Of a stretch of DNA of 64,000 nucleotides, positions 7,384-16,044 are shown piece by piece. The stretch spans positions 1-64,000 of the forward strand of contig JAWKHH010000003.1 in NCBI GenBank assembly GCA_041394945.1, given 5' to 3'. Numbering within the stretch: position 1 is the first letter of the stretch; every line of letters begins with the position of its first letter. A program made the position numbers and the translations under genes. Under the pieces are notes generated by a model, which saw nothing but the letters and a program-made list of their open reading frames with translations, was not told the DNA's origin and searched no databases. This stretch comes from Bryobacteraceae bacterium (GTDB lineage Bacteria; Acidobacteriota; Terriglobia; Bryobacterales; Bryobacteraceae).

Positions 7384-8468
7384 GGTTCGCGATCCTGGGG
7401 CTCGCCTGTCTTCTGGCCGCCCCTGCGGCGACCTGGAAGTCGGTGTATTTCTTCGACCGCGAGCAGGAATCCCTGCAGCTATTCGACTTCGCGATGCCAG
7501 CCGCCGATTGCGGCATCGCGCTCGGGATCCACCAGGACGGCCGTAGCCAGAACGTCGCCCTTCGGACCCGCGATGGCGGCCTGACGTGGGCTATTACGAA
7601 GGTCAAGCCGGAGGCGCGATCGCTCTTTTTCCTGGATGGTGAGCACGGCTGGATGGTGGCCCACGATGGGATCTACAAGACCAGCGATTGCGGCGGCCGC
7701 TGGGAACGAGTAAAGAAGGAGCGCAATCTCGTTCGCGTCCATTTCCTGAGCCCGCTCCGCGGCTACGCGATGGGCGCACCCAAGGTTGTGCTAGTCACCG
7801 GCGACGGCGGCAAGACCTGGGATCCGCTACCGGCTGCCGCCGAACCGAAATCGAACCCGGAGCGGAGCGTCTACACGTGGGCCGAGTTCCATCCCAACGG
7901 CTGGGGCATGATCACCGGATCTCATAGGCCGGATCGCAGGACTCCGGACGCGCCGGTTTGGATGGATCCGGAAGCGACGGCAGCCACGCGGCAATGGCCG
8001 TCGCTCAGCCTGGTGCTGCAGACGGCAGACGGCGGCATCACCTGGAAGTCGCTCGTCGAATCGGTGATCGGCGCCATCGGACGAGTGCGAATGTCGCCGA
8101 ACGGAGCGGCGCTTGTGCTAGTGGAGTTCCAGCACACCCTCGATTTCCCGAGCGACGTGCTTTCGATCTCGGCGGACCGCCAGAAAACGCAGCGGGTTTA
8201 CCGCCGGAAAGACCACGCGGTAACCGATATTCTCTTCGACGCCAAGGGCCGCGCCTATGTCGCAGGCTACGTCCCGCCTGGAAAGCTGCGCGATGTGCCG
8301 ATCCCGGGGCGGGTGCGGATCGAACGGAGCGACGATCTGGCCTCCTGGGAGCAGTTGCTTGACGTTGACTATCGGGCGGTCGCCCGACGAGTGATGCTGG
8401 CCCGCGGCGCCGACGGAACGATGTGGGCGGCTACCGACACTGGCATGATCCTGCGCCTGGAAGAGTAG
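7380..8468 (+). CDS. Secreted YCF48/BNR-type beta-propeller protein
   Basis: 362 residues, GTG start overlapping the GAF gene stop. A cleavable signal peptide is likely (MRFAILGLACLLAAPAATW). The body has repeated blades with the YCF48/BNR signature (RTRDGGLTW, KTSDCGGRW, VTGDGGKTW, QTADGGITW), as in photosystem assembly factor HCF136 and many acidobacterial exported proteins. It is probably periplasmic or extracellular, giving a protein-binding propeller. Coupling to the GAF protein suggests a functional link, but nothing indicates the ligand. Confidence 0.75.
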   Translation: MRFAILGLACLLAAPAATWKSVYFFDREQESLQLFDFAMPAADCGIALGIHQDGRSQNVALRTRDGGLTWAITKVKPEARSLFFLDGEHGWMVAHDGIYKTSDCGGRWERVKKERNLVRVHFLSPLRGYAMGAPKVVLVTGDGGKTWDPLPAAAEPKSNPERSVYTWAEFHPNGWGMITGSHRPDRRTPDAPVWMDPEATAATRQWPSLSLVLQTADGGITWKSLVESVIGAIGRVRMSPNGAALVLVEFQHTLDFPSDVLSISADRQKTQRVYRRKDHAVTDILFDAKGRAYVAGYVPPGKLRDVPIPGRVRIERSDDLASWEQLLDVDYRAVARRVMLARGADGTMWAATDTGMILRLEE

Positions 8469-8590
8469 CTGGAACAGAAACGCAAGCGCACGTTTTATTC
8501 ACCGCTCATCCACAGCCGGATTCTCGCAAGTACTAGGAAACAAACATAATCAAACCGTAGGAAATCCTCAACGCGAATGCGATTTTTCTG

Positions 8591-8619
8591 TTGACTTCCC
8601 GGGTGTACAGGCGCAGTAT
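8591..8619 (+). promoter_or_regulatory. Sigma-70-type promoter of the large structured RNA
   Basis: TTGACT (8591-8596), a 17-bp spacer and CAGTAT (8614-8619). The predicted start falls at 8626, the first base of a helix strand that pairs perfectly with 9209-9217. It is among the best -35/-10 pairs I see in the window, and no open reading frame follows it on this strand until 9263. Confidence 0.65.
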
Positions 8620-8625
8620 GGGGTT

Positions 8626-9226
8626 GGTTCCAAGAGGTTTTAGGAACAGCGAGTCTGACGGAACGTAGCGGATCTGAAGCGTTGATCCGGACCTAGCTGA
8701 TTTTCAATTGGCGTGTCCGGGGAGTAACGGGAAATCGGGCGTTTCGGACAGGTAAGCCTTTCGTCGGCGACCGTTCCGAGTGCTTTGATCCCGAGGGGAA
8801 GAAAAACCCCGGAGGGGAGCAAGAGAGCGGAAGGTGGCGAGAGCGGTCGCAGGGGAGAGTATCACGGGTGCTGCCCGTCGAGGTTCCCCCGCCAGAAGCA
8901 ACGGCGGAGGAGCGGAGGGCAGAGGCCAACGGATACGCGACGCTGGGATCGTGCGCAGCGAAGGAATAGGCCGGGAGCGTTAATTCCGCCGTGGGAGTGC
9001 CCGAAAGGGTATGCCCGTTGCGGAGGAGCAAAAGGCCGTTTCGAGCAGCCGGTTTCTACCGCCAGAGCGACTGCAGGCGAGTTGTGAAGCGTTGAACGGT
9101 GGGCGTCGAAAGACGGCCGCCCGGAGCAAAGCGACGAACGCCCGGCTCAGGCGGATGCCAGGTTCGAGCCCAGCTAGCGGGCAGGAGAACAAGCTGATCC
9201 GACGGTCACTTGGAACCATTTTCTTT
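8626..9226 (+). ncRNA. Candidate large (about 590 nt) structured non-coding RNA
   Basis: No convincing gene occupies 8469-9262. From the predicted start, GGTTCCAAG (8626-8634) pairs perfectly with CTTGGAACC (9209-9217), followed by a T-rich tract. Between them is a chain of local helices: 8669-74/8684-89, 8714-19/8745-50, a long arm 8767-73/8844-50 enclosing 8774-78/8828-32 and a GGGG/CCCC hairpin (8795-8810), 8852-56/8885-89 enclosing 8864-68/8874-78, and 8889-93/8903-07. Further on are 8941-45/8956-60, two GAAA tetraloop hairpins (8998-9011 and 9104-9115), 9050-53/9058-61 and 9168-71/9179-82. A-rich loops and GNRA loops on this strand indicate plus-strand transcription. I found no RNase P, tmRNA, 6S, SRP or group II intron signatures. 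Folding was by eye. Confidence 0.7.
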
Positions 9227-9249
9227 CCCTCCCAACTTACTCCATCACT

Positions 9250-9255
9250 TACAAT
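9250..9255 (+). promoter_or_regulatory. -10 hexamer TACAAT seven bases before the PhyH gene
   Basis: TACAAT, 7 nt, then GTG 9263. There is no ribosome-binding site, implying a leaderless transcript separate from the upstream RNA. Confidence 0.45.
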
Positions 9256-9262
9256 AGGCAGC

Positions 9263-10042
9263 GTGGACACCAGCGAGCTTCGACTTCGCCAACTCGACCA
9301 CCTTGGCTACGCCGTCTTTCGCCGATACATCGGGCCGGACCGCCTGCAAGGCCTCCGGCATCGCGTCGAGGAATTGTTCGCCATCGAAGGCGAGGCGGCG
9401 GGCTCGGAGTTCCGCCAGGAGGCCGGCTCCCGCCGATTGGCCAACTGCGTCGACAAGGGCCGGGAATTCGTCGAGTGCATCGCCGACGAAGATGTGCTCG
9501 CCTGCATTGAACACGTCCTCGGTCCGGATTTCAAGCTGAGCAGCGTCAACCTACGGTCGGCGAATCCGCACAACGGGGTCTCGCAGCCGCTGCACTGCGA
9601 TACTGGCTCGCTCCCGGACGAAAAAGGCAACTCGGTTTGCAACACCGTCTGGCTCCTCGACGATTTCACGGAGACGAACGGGGCGCTCCGCGTAGTCCCG
9701 GGATCGCACCGGTGGGGCAAGCTTCCGCAAGCGGCGCTCGAGGATCCCGCCGGCGTGCATCCGGAAGAAGTGCTGGTCACCGGCCGCGCCGGCGACGTGG
9801 TGGTGATGAACGCGCACCTGTGGCACGGCGGCACAGCCAACCGTACCGACCGCCAGCGGCGCGCCTTGCATGTGTTCTACTGCCGGTCCGACCAAGCGCA
9901 GCAGCAATATCAGAGGAAGCTGATCCGGCCCGACGTACAGGCCACGCTCACGCCGCGGCAGCGCCGCGTGCTCGCGCTCGATGACCCGCTGAACGATGAA
10001 CTCTCCAGCCGCCACACCCGCGCCAGCGGCTTCCTGAAGTAG
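9263..10042 (+). CDS. Phytanoyl-CoA dioxygenase (PhyH) family protein
   Basis: 259 residues from GTG 9263, the start that gives the usual PhyH length and N-terminus. Fe(II)/2-oxoglutarate oxygenase fold: metal ligands His111 and Asp113 in LHCDTG, distal His188 in HLWHGGTANRT, and an Arg near 199-200 for the 2-oxoglutarate carboxylate. The core LLDDFTETNGALRVVPGSHRWG is characteristic. Such enzymes hydroxylate small molecules (lipids, ectoine, halogenated natural products). The neighbours give no substrate clue. Cytoplasmic, without a signal peptide. Confidence 0.9.
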   Translation: MDTSELRLRQLDHLGYAVFRRYIGPDRLQGLRHRVEELFAIEGEAAGSEFRQEAGSRRLANCVDKGREFVECIADEDVLACIEHVLGPDFKLSSVNLRSANPHNGVSQPLHCDTGSLPDEKGNSVCNTVWLLDDFTETNGALRVVPGSHRWGKLPQAALEDPAGVHPEEVLVTGRAGDVVVMNAHLWHGGTANRTDRQRRALHVFYCRSDQAQQQYQRKLIRPDVQATLTPRQRRVLALDDPLNDELSSRHTRASGFLK

Positions 10043-10051
10043 GCGCCCACC

Positions 10052-10180
10052 ATGCGTCCGCCGCCGAAGCCGCCAAAGGGCGTCGATGTGGAAGAGATCG
10101 GCCGGCGGCGCATCACCACCGTGTTGATCTCCGAAGTTGAGTCGCCACTAGCTAACCGTCGACGGCTGGCCGGCGGTTAA
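10052..10180 (+). CDS. Possible 42-residue small protein
   Basis: ATG 10052 to TAA 10178-10180, 9 nt after the PhyH stop. The product starts MRPPPKPPKGVDVEEIGRRR, continues with a hydrophobic-acidic stretch and ends RRRLAGG. Its stop overlaps the stop of convergent pckA. There is no clear ribosome-binding site and no family is recognised, so this is a weak call. Confidence 0.25.
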   Translation: MRPPPKPPKGVDVEEIGRRRITTVLISEVESPLANRRRLAGG

Positions 10181-11772
10181 CGAGGAGCGGCCGCGGCGAT
10201 CTCCGGCGCAACGTTCCCGAACTTCTCGAAGTTCTTCCGAAACCGCCCCGCCAACCCAGCCGCGGCACTGTCGTAGGCAGAGCCGTCCTTCCACTGTCCG
10301 CGGGCGTTCAGCACTTCGGACGGAACATCCGGGCACGACTTCGGAACCAGCACGCGGAACACGGGGTGCGGCTCCACCGCGACGTCGTTGAGCTTGCCGT
10401 CGAGTGCGGCGTTCACCATCGCCCGCGTATACGGAAGCGAGATCCGCGCTCCGGTTCCGAACGCGCCACCCACCCAGCCCGTATTCACTAGCCAGCATCG
10501 GACCTGGTGACGGCGCATCTTCTCGCCGAGCATCCGCGCATAGACTTCCGGATGCCGCGGCAGAAACGGCGCGCCGAAGCAGGAACTGAAGGTGGCCTCC
10601 GGTTCGCTCCCCATTCCGCGCTCGGTACCGGCCAGCTTGGCAGTGTAGCCACTGAGGAAATGGTACATGGCCTCTTCGGGTGTGAGGCGGGAAACGGGAG
10701 GCAACACGCCGAATGCGTCGGCGGTGAGAAACAGCACATTGGCTGGGTGGCCGCCGTGGCTCGGGATACGCGCGTTGTCGATGTAGTCGATCGGATAAGC
10801 GGCGCGCGTGTTCTCGGTGTTGGCGTCGGATTCGTAGTCGAGCGCCCGCGTCGCCGGGTCGATCACCACGTTCTCGAGCACGCTGCCGAAGCGGATTGCG
10901 TCCCAGATTTGGGGTTCGGTTTTGCGGCTCAGGCGAATGCACTTGGCATAGCAGCCGCCCTCGAAATTGAAGACTCCGGATTCGCTCCAGCCATGCTCGT
11001 CGTCGCCGATCAGCCGGCGCGACGGATCGGCGGAAAGCGTCGTCTTGCCGGTGCCGGAAAGTCCGAAAAACAGCGCCGTGGAACCATCCGGACCCTCGTT
11101 CGCCGAGCAGTGCATGGGAAACACATCCCGGTCCGGCAACAAATAGTTCAGGATCGTGAACACGGATTTCTTCAGTTCACCCGCGTAGGACGTACCGAGA
11201 ATCAGCACCACGCGGCGGGTAAAGTTCACCGCGATGCAAGTGGAGGACTTCGTCCCGTCGGCTTCCGGATCGGCGTGATAGTCGGGAACGAACAGCAGTG
11301 TGAACGCTGGCTCGTGGTGGGCCAGCGCATCCTCCGGCGGGCGAATCAGCAACTGGCGCCCGAACAGAGCATGCCAGGCCCGGCGGGCGATCACGCGCAC
11401 CGGCAGCGTGTAAGCGGGGTCGGCGCCCGCCGCGAGATCCTGAACGAACAACTCCCGGTCTTGCAGGTGCGCCAGGACCTTGGTGTAGAGCCCGTCGAAG
11501 GCCTGCTCGGTCATGGGCTGATTCACCGCACCCCAGTGGACAGTGGATTCCGTGGCGGCGTCCCGCACCACGAATTTGTCCTTCGGCGAACGGCCCGTGA
11601 ACTGGCCGGTACGAACGGTCAGCGCGCCATTGGCGGCGAGCATCCCTTCCTCGCGCCGCAAGGCGGCTTCGACAAGTGCGGCGCTATTCAAGTTCCAATG
11701 CGCAAGGCTCCAGTTGCGCAACCCGTAGTGCTCCAAACCATACCGGCTCGGATTGATTCCTGTGGTCTTCAT
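10177..11772 (-). CDS. pckA: Phosphoenolpyruvate carboxykinase (ATP)
   Basis: 531 residues from ATG 11770-11772; GGAGGAG lies about 15 nt upstream. The ATP-type PEPCK motifs are all present: the GRSPKDKF substrate-binding segment (60-67), the kinase-1a P-loop GLSGTGKTTLS (237-247), the metal-binding DDEHGWS segment, and the adenine-binding RISLPYTRAM region near the end. It converts oxaloacetate and ATP to PEP, CO2 and ADP, the entry to gluconeogenesis, in the cytoplasm. Length is normal (about 530-540). It stands alone, divergent from the next gene. Confidence 0.97.
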   Translation of the reverse strand: MKTTGINPSRYGLEHYGLRNWSLAHWNLNSAALVEAALRREEGMLAANGALTVRTGQFTGRSPKDKFVVRDAATESTVHWGAVNQPMTEQAFDGLYTKVLAHLQDRELFVQDLAAGADPAYTLPVRVIARRAWHALFGRQLLIRPPEDALAHHEPAFTLLFVPDYHADPEADGTKSSTCIAVNFTRRVVLILGTSYAGELKKSVFTILNYLLPDRDVFPMHCSANEGPDGSTALFFGLSGTGKTTLSADPSRRLIGDDEHGWSESGVFNFEGGCYAKCIRLSRKTEPQIWDAIRFGSVLENVVIDPATRALDYESDANTENTRAAYPIDYIDNARIPSHGGHPANVLFLTADAFGVLPPVSRLTPEEAMYHFLSGYTAKLAGTERGMGSEPEATFSSCFGAPFLPRHPEVYARMLGEKMRRHQVRCWLVNTGWVGGAFGTGARISLPYTRAMVNAALDGKLNDVAVEPHPVFRVLVPKSCPDVPSEVLNARGQWKDGSAYDSAAAGLAGRFRKNFEKFGNVAPEIAAAAPR

Positions 11773-11888
11773 AATAGCGACTCTATTCTCCTCCAATCGG
11801 ATTCCGCCACGCAATTGACTAGGGGAAATCGCGCGGCTCAGTCCGTCTGCGGCGCGCGGACCGGCAGCGACTATCATAGTGTTAGCCT

Positions 11889-12548
11889 ATGGCCTTGGAC
11901 CCCGACGCGCGCGACGGTGCAATCACGCGCCGGAGCGCCGTCCGGCGAGGCCTTTGCGGAGCGTTGGCGATCTTCGGTGGCGCGCTGAGCCACGCGCGGG
12001 GCCAGGTGATCGAGTTCGAAAGCGGAGGCCTCCGCTATCTCACGCAGACCCGCAACGGCGTAACCGTGATGTTCGCGATCCTGCCGATGCTCATTCGCGA
12101 GTACGCCGTGATTCAGGTGGCCGTTTCCAACGGGTCTTCGCGAGCGTGGCCGTTCAAGCCGGAGGATTTTCGCTTCGCCCGCACCGAAGGCGGCGTAATC
12201 GTCGCGGAAAACGCCGGCGACGTAGTGCGTGGATTCATGCGCTACGGCGGCCGCGACGATGTGGTCAAGCTGGTAACGGCCTACGAGAACGGCCTGTACG
12301 GAATGTCTCGGCCGAAGGCCACCAACGGCTACGAGGAACGGCGGCAGTCGGCGATGGCGGCCGTAGCATCCACGCGCTTGAAGGCGGCGGCGGCGGCTTC
12401 GGCGATCGTGCTCGCGGCCGTGAAGCTGAAACCCGGCGAATCCACCGATGGCGCGGTGTTCTTCTCCACCGGAGGCAAGCCGCTCGGAAGCGGAAAACTG
12501 ATCGCGGAGGCCGCCGCGAGCCGCTTCGAGTTCGACGCGGCGAGCTGA
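11889..12548 (+). CDS. Hypothetical exported protein
   Basis: 219 residues, ATG 11889. The N-terminus has a twin-arginine-like or Sec signal (RRSAVRRGLCGALAIFGGALSHARG, about 14-38), followed by a beta-rich domain (LRYLTQTRNGVTVMFAILPML, VIQVAVSNGSSRAWPF) and an Ala-rich helix near 155-175. The sequence describes an extracytoplasmic immunoglobulin-like domain of unknown role, and I know no family for it. It is divergent from pckA, and CATAGT lies 8 nt ahead of the start. Confidence 0.7.
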   Translation: MALDPDARDGAITRRSAVRRGLCGALAIFGGALSHARGQVIEFESGGLRYLTQTRNGVTVMFAILPMLIREYAVIQVAVSNGSSRAWPFKPEDFRFARTEGGVIVAENAGDVVRGFMRYGGRDDVVKLVTAYENGLYGMSRPKATNGYEERRQSAMAAVASTRLKAAAAASAIVLAAVKLKPGESTDGAVFFSTGGKPLGSGKLIAEAAASRFEFDAAS

Positions 12549-12602
12549 CCGGGGCGCACTGGCCGCACTCGCGCCCGCCGCTCCCGCGCAGGTGCAACTG
12601 TC

Positions 12603-12630
12603 GGCGCGGGTTAGACGCCGGCGCGGGTTA
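12603..12630 (+). repeat. Direct repeat of GGCGCGGGTTA before the response regulator gene
   Basis: GGCGCGGGTTA occurs at 12603-12613 and 12620-12630, 17 bp apart, ending 10 nt before the ATG. It may be a tandem regulator site. Confidence 0.35.
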
Positions 12631-12640
12631 AACTGTTGGG

Positions 12641-14065
12641 ATGCCGGAATCGCCCGCCTCGAGCCCCACCCGAGTTCTCATCGCCGACGACGAGGAGAAT
12701 CAGCGCCTGGGACTCGCCGGGATGATCTCTTCCTGGGGTTTCCAGACCGCAACCGCTTGCGACGGCCAGGACGCGCTCGAGAAAGTCGCCGACTTCGTGC
12801 CCCACATCCTGCTCACCGACATGATGATGCCGCGCATGGACGGGTCCGAACTCCTGCGCCGCCTGAAGCAAGCCGGCTCCACCATCCCGGCCATCATGAT
12901 CACGGCCTTCGGAAATATCGAAACCGCGCTCTCCACCATCCACGATCTCGGCGCATTCTGGTTTCTCGAAAAACCGATTCAGCCGCAGGTGCTGCGATTC
13001 CTGCTGGAGCGCGCCGCTCAGCACAGCCGTCTCGCCGAGGAAGCCGAACGGTTGTCGCGCCAATTGGCCTACCAGGGCGTGCTCGGCGAATTGGTGGGCA
13101 GTTCGGAGCCGATGCAGCAGGTTTTCTCGCTGATCCGGCAGGTAGCGCCCACCAAGGCCGCCGTGCTCATCACCGGCGAAAGCGGAACCGGCAAGGAGAT
13201 GGTTGCGCGCGCGATTCACCAGTTGAGCCCGCGAGCCGGCGGTCCGTTCGTTGCCATCAACTGCGCGGCGCTTCCTGAGACGCTGATGGAAAGCGAGCTG
13301 TTCGGCCACGAAAAGGGCGCGTTCACCGGCGCGGTGGAGCGGCGGGCCGGCTGCTTCGAACTCGCGCAAGGCGGCACCCTCCTGCTCGACGAACTGGCGG
13401 AGATGCCGATCGGCACGCAGGCGAAGCTGCTCCGCGTGCTCGAAGATTCGCGCGTCCGTCGGCTGGGAGGAAAAACAGAAACCGTGGTGGACGTCCGCGT
13501 CGTCGCCGCCACCAACCGTCCGCCGGAAGAGGCGATCAAGAAGGGCCTGCTGCGAGAGGACCTCTACTACCGGCTCAACGTCTTTGGGCTCGAACTCCCT
13601 CCGCTGCGGCGGCGGCTGGACGATATTCCGGTGCTCGCCGAAACGATCCTCGGAGACCTCAACCGCAAGCACGGCATCCGCGTAACCGGCATTGACTCGA
13701 ACGTTCTCGCGCGGCTGCAGCGGCACGATTGGCCCGGGAATGTCCGCGAACTGCGAAACGTTCTCGAACGGGCAGCCATCGTCGCGGGTTCGGGGGCCAT
13801 CGCCGTCGAGCACATCCCGCCCTCGGTGGGCGGGGTTTCTTCCGGCGCCGCCGACGGAGCGCCAGCCGCGCCGCACGGCCCCACCGCCGAAGGCGACAGC
13901 GTCCGCATCCCGGTCGGCGCCACGGTGGCGCAAGCGGAGAAATCGCTGATCCTGGTTACCCTCGCGCACACCAAGAACAACAAGACGCGGGCGGCGGAGA
14001 TACTGGGCATCAGCCTGAAGACGTTGTTCAACAAATTGAAAGAGTACGGCTCATCGGAATCGTGA
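12641..14065 (+). CDS. NtrC-family sigma-54-dependent response regulator
   Basis: 474 residues. Receiver domain (10-125) with phospho-acceptor Asp60 in LLTDMMMPRMDG and Lys111 in FLEKP. AAA+ domain with Walker A GESGTGKE (179-186), the sigma-54 contact loop GAFTGA (226-231), Walker B LLLDELAE and the arginine-finger region. After a linker of about 35 residues comes a C-terminal Fis-type HTH (NNKTRAAEILGISLKTLFNKLKEY). It activates sigma-54 promoters once phosphorylated, most likely by the histidine kinase encoded 44 nt downstream. Confidence 0.95.
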   Translation: MPESPASSPTRVLIADDEENQRLGLAGMISSWGFQTATACDGQDALEKVADFVPHILLTDMMMPRMDGSELLRRLKQAGSTIPAIMITAFGNIETALSTIHDLGAFWFLEKPIQPQVLRFLLERAAQHSRLAEEAERLSRQLAYQGVLGELVGSSEPMQQVFSLIRQVAPTKAAVLITGESGTGKEMVARAIHQLSPRAGGPFVAINCAALPETLMESELFGHEKGAFTGAVERRAGCFELAQGGTLLLDELAEMPIGTQAKLLRVLEDSRVRRLGGKTETVVDVRVVAATNRPPEEAIKKGLLREDLYYRLNVFGLELPPLRRRLDDIPVLAETILGDLNRKHGIRVTGIDSNVLARLQRHDWPGNVRELRNVLERAAIVAGSGAIAVEHIPPSVGGVSSGAADGAPAAPHGPTAEGDSVRIPVGATVAQAEKSLILVTLAHTKNNKTRAAEILGISLKTLFNKLKEYGSSES

Positions 14066-14109
14066 AACGCCGCGCATTTTGGTCCCGCAATTGCTAGTGT
14101 GAATAGAAT

Positions 14110-16044
14110 ATGTCGCTGAAGTCGCGGCTGCGCATCTCGATCGTGACGTTGGTCACGCTCCTCGTGATCGCGCAGAGCGTCGTCAGTCTGCGCTTCGCCG
14201 CCGAGGACAAATTCGCCGACGCGCTCGATCGCTCGCAAGCCATCGCCGAACAGGTCCGGCACCTGGTGCTGCAGCGGGTCAACGAACAGGCCCGCTCGGT
14301 GGAGACCCCGCCCACCTCAATCGAGGAGATGCCGCAGTTGTGGCACCAACTCGTGGAAGACGACGTCGCGCTCCCGGAACTGCTCATCAAAACCGCGGCG
14401 AACGCCTCAGCCGTCATCGAGATCATGGTCTGCGACGATGCCGGCGTGATCCTCGCCTCGTCGCTGCCCAAACGCCAGCGCCTCACCTACGAGTCGCTGC
14501 CGGACCTGAGCATCTGGCAGAAGCGGCCGCTCTGGGATCGGCTGGCCGACGTTCTGCTGCGCAACCAGTCCAAGGACTACGCCATCGTCCAGCCTATCGG
14601 CGTGATCGGCGCCGGCCACTCACGGCCGATCCTAAACATCCGCGTGGTCGTGTCGAGCGTGCTCGTCCGCCGGGCGATCCTTCCTCACGTCGAAACTCTC
14701 GCCGCCGTATCCCTGCTCTCGCTCATCGCGTCGATGATTCTGGCCTACCTGTTCACGAACGTCATGCTTCGCTCGCTCGATCGGCTCAGCCAGCGGATCG
14801 AGAGCATTTCCTCCGGCCAATATGTTCCCAAGCCGGCGTCCAACGGGGGTCGGGAGGCCAAGGAATTCGTCGACATCCAGAGCAAGCTCGACGTATTGAG
14901 CCAACAGTTCCGCGGCGCACGCGAGGACATGGTGCAGTTGCGCGGAAATATCGACCGCATGCTGCAGCGGCTCGAGGAAGGCTTCCTCCTGTTCGATCCC
15001 GACGGCCGCTTGATGCGCGCTTCGCGATCCGTGGAGCGCCTGCTGGCGGACTCACCGGACCGGATCGAAGGCCGCACCGCGAGCGAATTGTTTCCGCTCG
15101 ATACCGCGCTCGGCAGCCTGCTCGAAACGATGATGAAAGACCGCCAGCCGGTCCGCGACGCGCAGCTCGTGTTCGAACGCGGCGATGCCGGGCCGATGCG
15201 CTTGCTTGTGAATGTCGAGCCGCTCGAGGGGTTCCCCGAGCCCGGCGCCTCCTCCACGCTCGTCACGCTGCGTGATGCTGAATCCCGCCGCGAAATCCGG
15301 ACGCAGCTCGATATCTCCACGCGGCTCGCGGCCATCAGCCGGCTCACCGGCGGCGTCGCTCACGAGATCAAGAACCCGCTCAACGCCATGGCGCTGCACC
15401 TGGAAATCCTCAAGGGCAAGCTCACCGGCGACGAGCGCGTGGCGCGCGAACTCACCGTCATCGGAGGCGAAATCGCCCGCCTGGATCGCGTCGTAAAGAC
15501 CTTCCTCGATTTCACGCGGCCGGTGGAGCTTCGCCTGAAGGACCTCGACATGGTGGAGATGGCCCGCCAGGTGGCCGCGCTTGTATGGCCCAACGCCGAG
15601 CGGTACGGAGTCTCGGTGGAGCTGGAAGCGCCCGATGCGCAGGCCAATATCCGCGGGGACGAAGATTTGATCAAGCAGGCCCTCCTCAATGTGGTAAACA
15701 ATGGTATTGAGGCGATGAAGAAGGGGGGGCGGCTTCGAATCAGCGTCGAGCCGTCAGCCGAGACGATCCAAGTCACCGTTTCCGACGACGGAGAAGGCAT
15801 TCCGCCGGACGTTCGGGACAAGATTTTCAACCTGTATTTCACGACAAAGGAGAAGGGTTCGGGAATCGGATTGGCGATGACATTCCGCATCGTGCAGCTC
15901 CACAACGCGACGATGGATTTCACCAGCACCGCGGGCGTCGGCACGACGTTCCGGATGCGGTTTCCGGCGTCGGACCCGCCGGCGGCAAGGCGCGGTCAAG
16001 TCGCGCAGTCCAAGGCGAGCGACACGGCGGTGGTGCGGCGATGA
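14110..16044 (+). CDS. Membrane sensor histidine kinase
   Basis: 644 residues. Transmembrane helices at about 9-27 and 193-218 flank a periplasmic sensor domain of about 165 residues. Then a HAMP linker (about 215-275), a PAS domain (about 285-395), a HisKA with His418 in GGVAHEIKNPLNAM, and a HATPase (NVVNNGIEAM, SDDGEGIP, KGSGIGLAM). The architecture resembles NtrB/AtoS-type kinases, and it pairs with the upstream NtrC-type regulator. The stop overlaps the next ATG (ATGA), linking a lipoprotein to the system. Confidence 0.95.
   Translation: MSLKSRLRISIVTLVTLLVIAQSVVSLRFAAEDKFADALDRSQAIAEQVRHLVLQRVNEQARSVETPPTSIEEMPQLWHQLVEDDVALPELLIKTAANASAVIEIMVCDDAGVILASSLPKRQRLTYESLPDLSIWQKRPLWDRLADVLLRNQSKDYAIVQPIGVIGAGHSRPILNIRVVVSSVLVRRAILPHVETLAAVSLLSLIASMILAYLFTNVMLRSLDRLSQRIESISSGQYVPKPASNGGREAKEFVDIQSKLDVLSQQFRGAREDMVQLRGNIDRMLQRLEEGFLLFDPDGRLMRASRSVERLLADSPDRIEGRTASELFPLDTALGSLLETMMKDRQPVRDAQLVFERGDAGPMRLLVNVEPLEGFPEPGASSTLVTLRDAESRREIRTQLDISTRLAAISRLTGGVAHEIKNPLNAMALHLEILKGKLTGDERVARELTVIGGEIARLDRVVKTFLDFTRPVELRLKDLDMVEMARQVAALVWPNAERYGVSVELEAPDAQANIRGDEDLIKQALLNVVNNGIEAMKKGGRLRISVEPSAETIQVTVSDDGEGIPPDVRDKIFNLYFTTKEKGSGIGLAMTFRIVQLHNATMDFTSTAGVGTTFRMRFPASDPPAARRGQVAQSKASDTAVVRR

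Noticed and set aside
8640..9270. Minus-strand ORFs of 60-112 codons across the structured interval
   Set aside because: They overlap each other in different frames, have no ribosome-binding sites and read as Ser/Pro/Arg-rich nonsense; the palindromic helices explain the interval better.
14080..14095. Sigma-54-like promoter (TGG...TTGCT) before the histidine kinase gene
   Set aside because: Spacing fits, but the start site would fall 4 nt before the ATG and the -24 half has only the GG match; likely chance.
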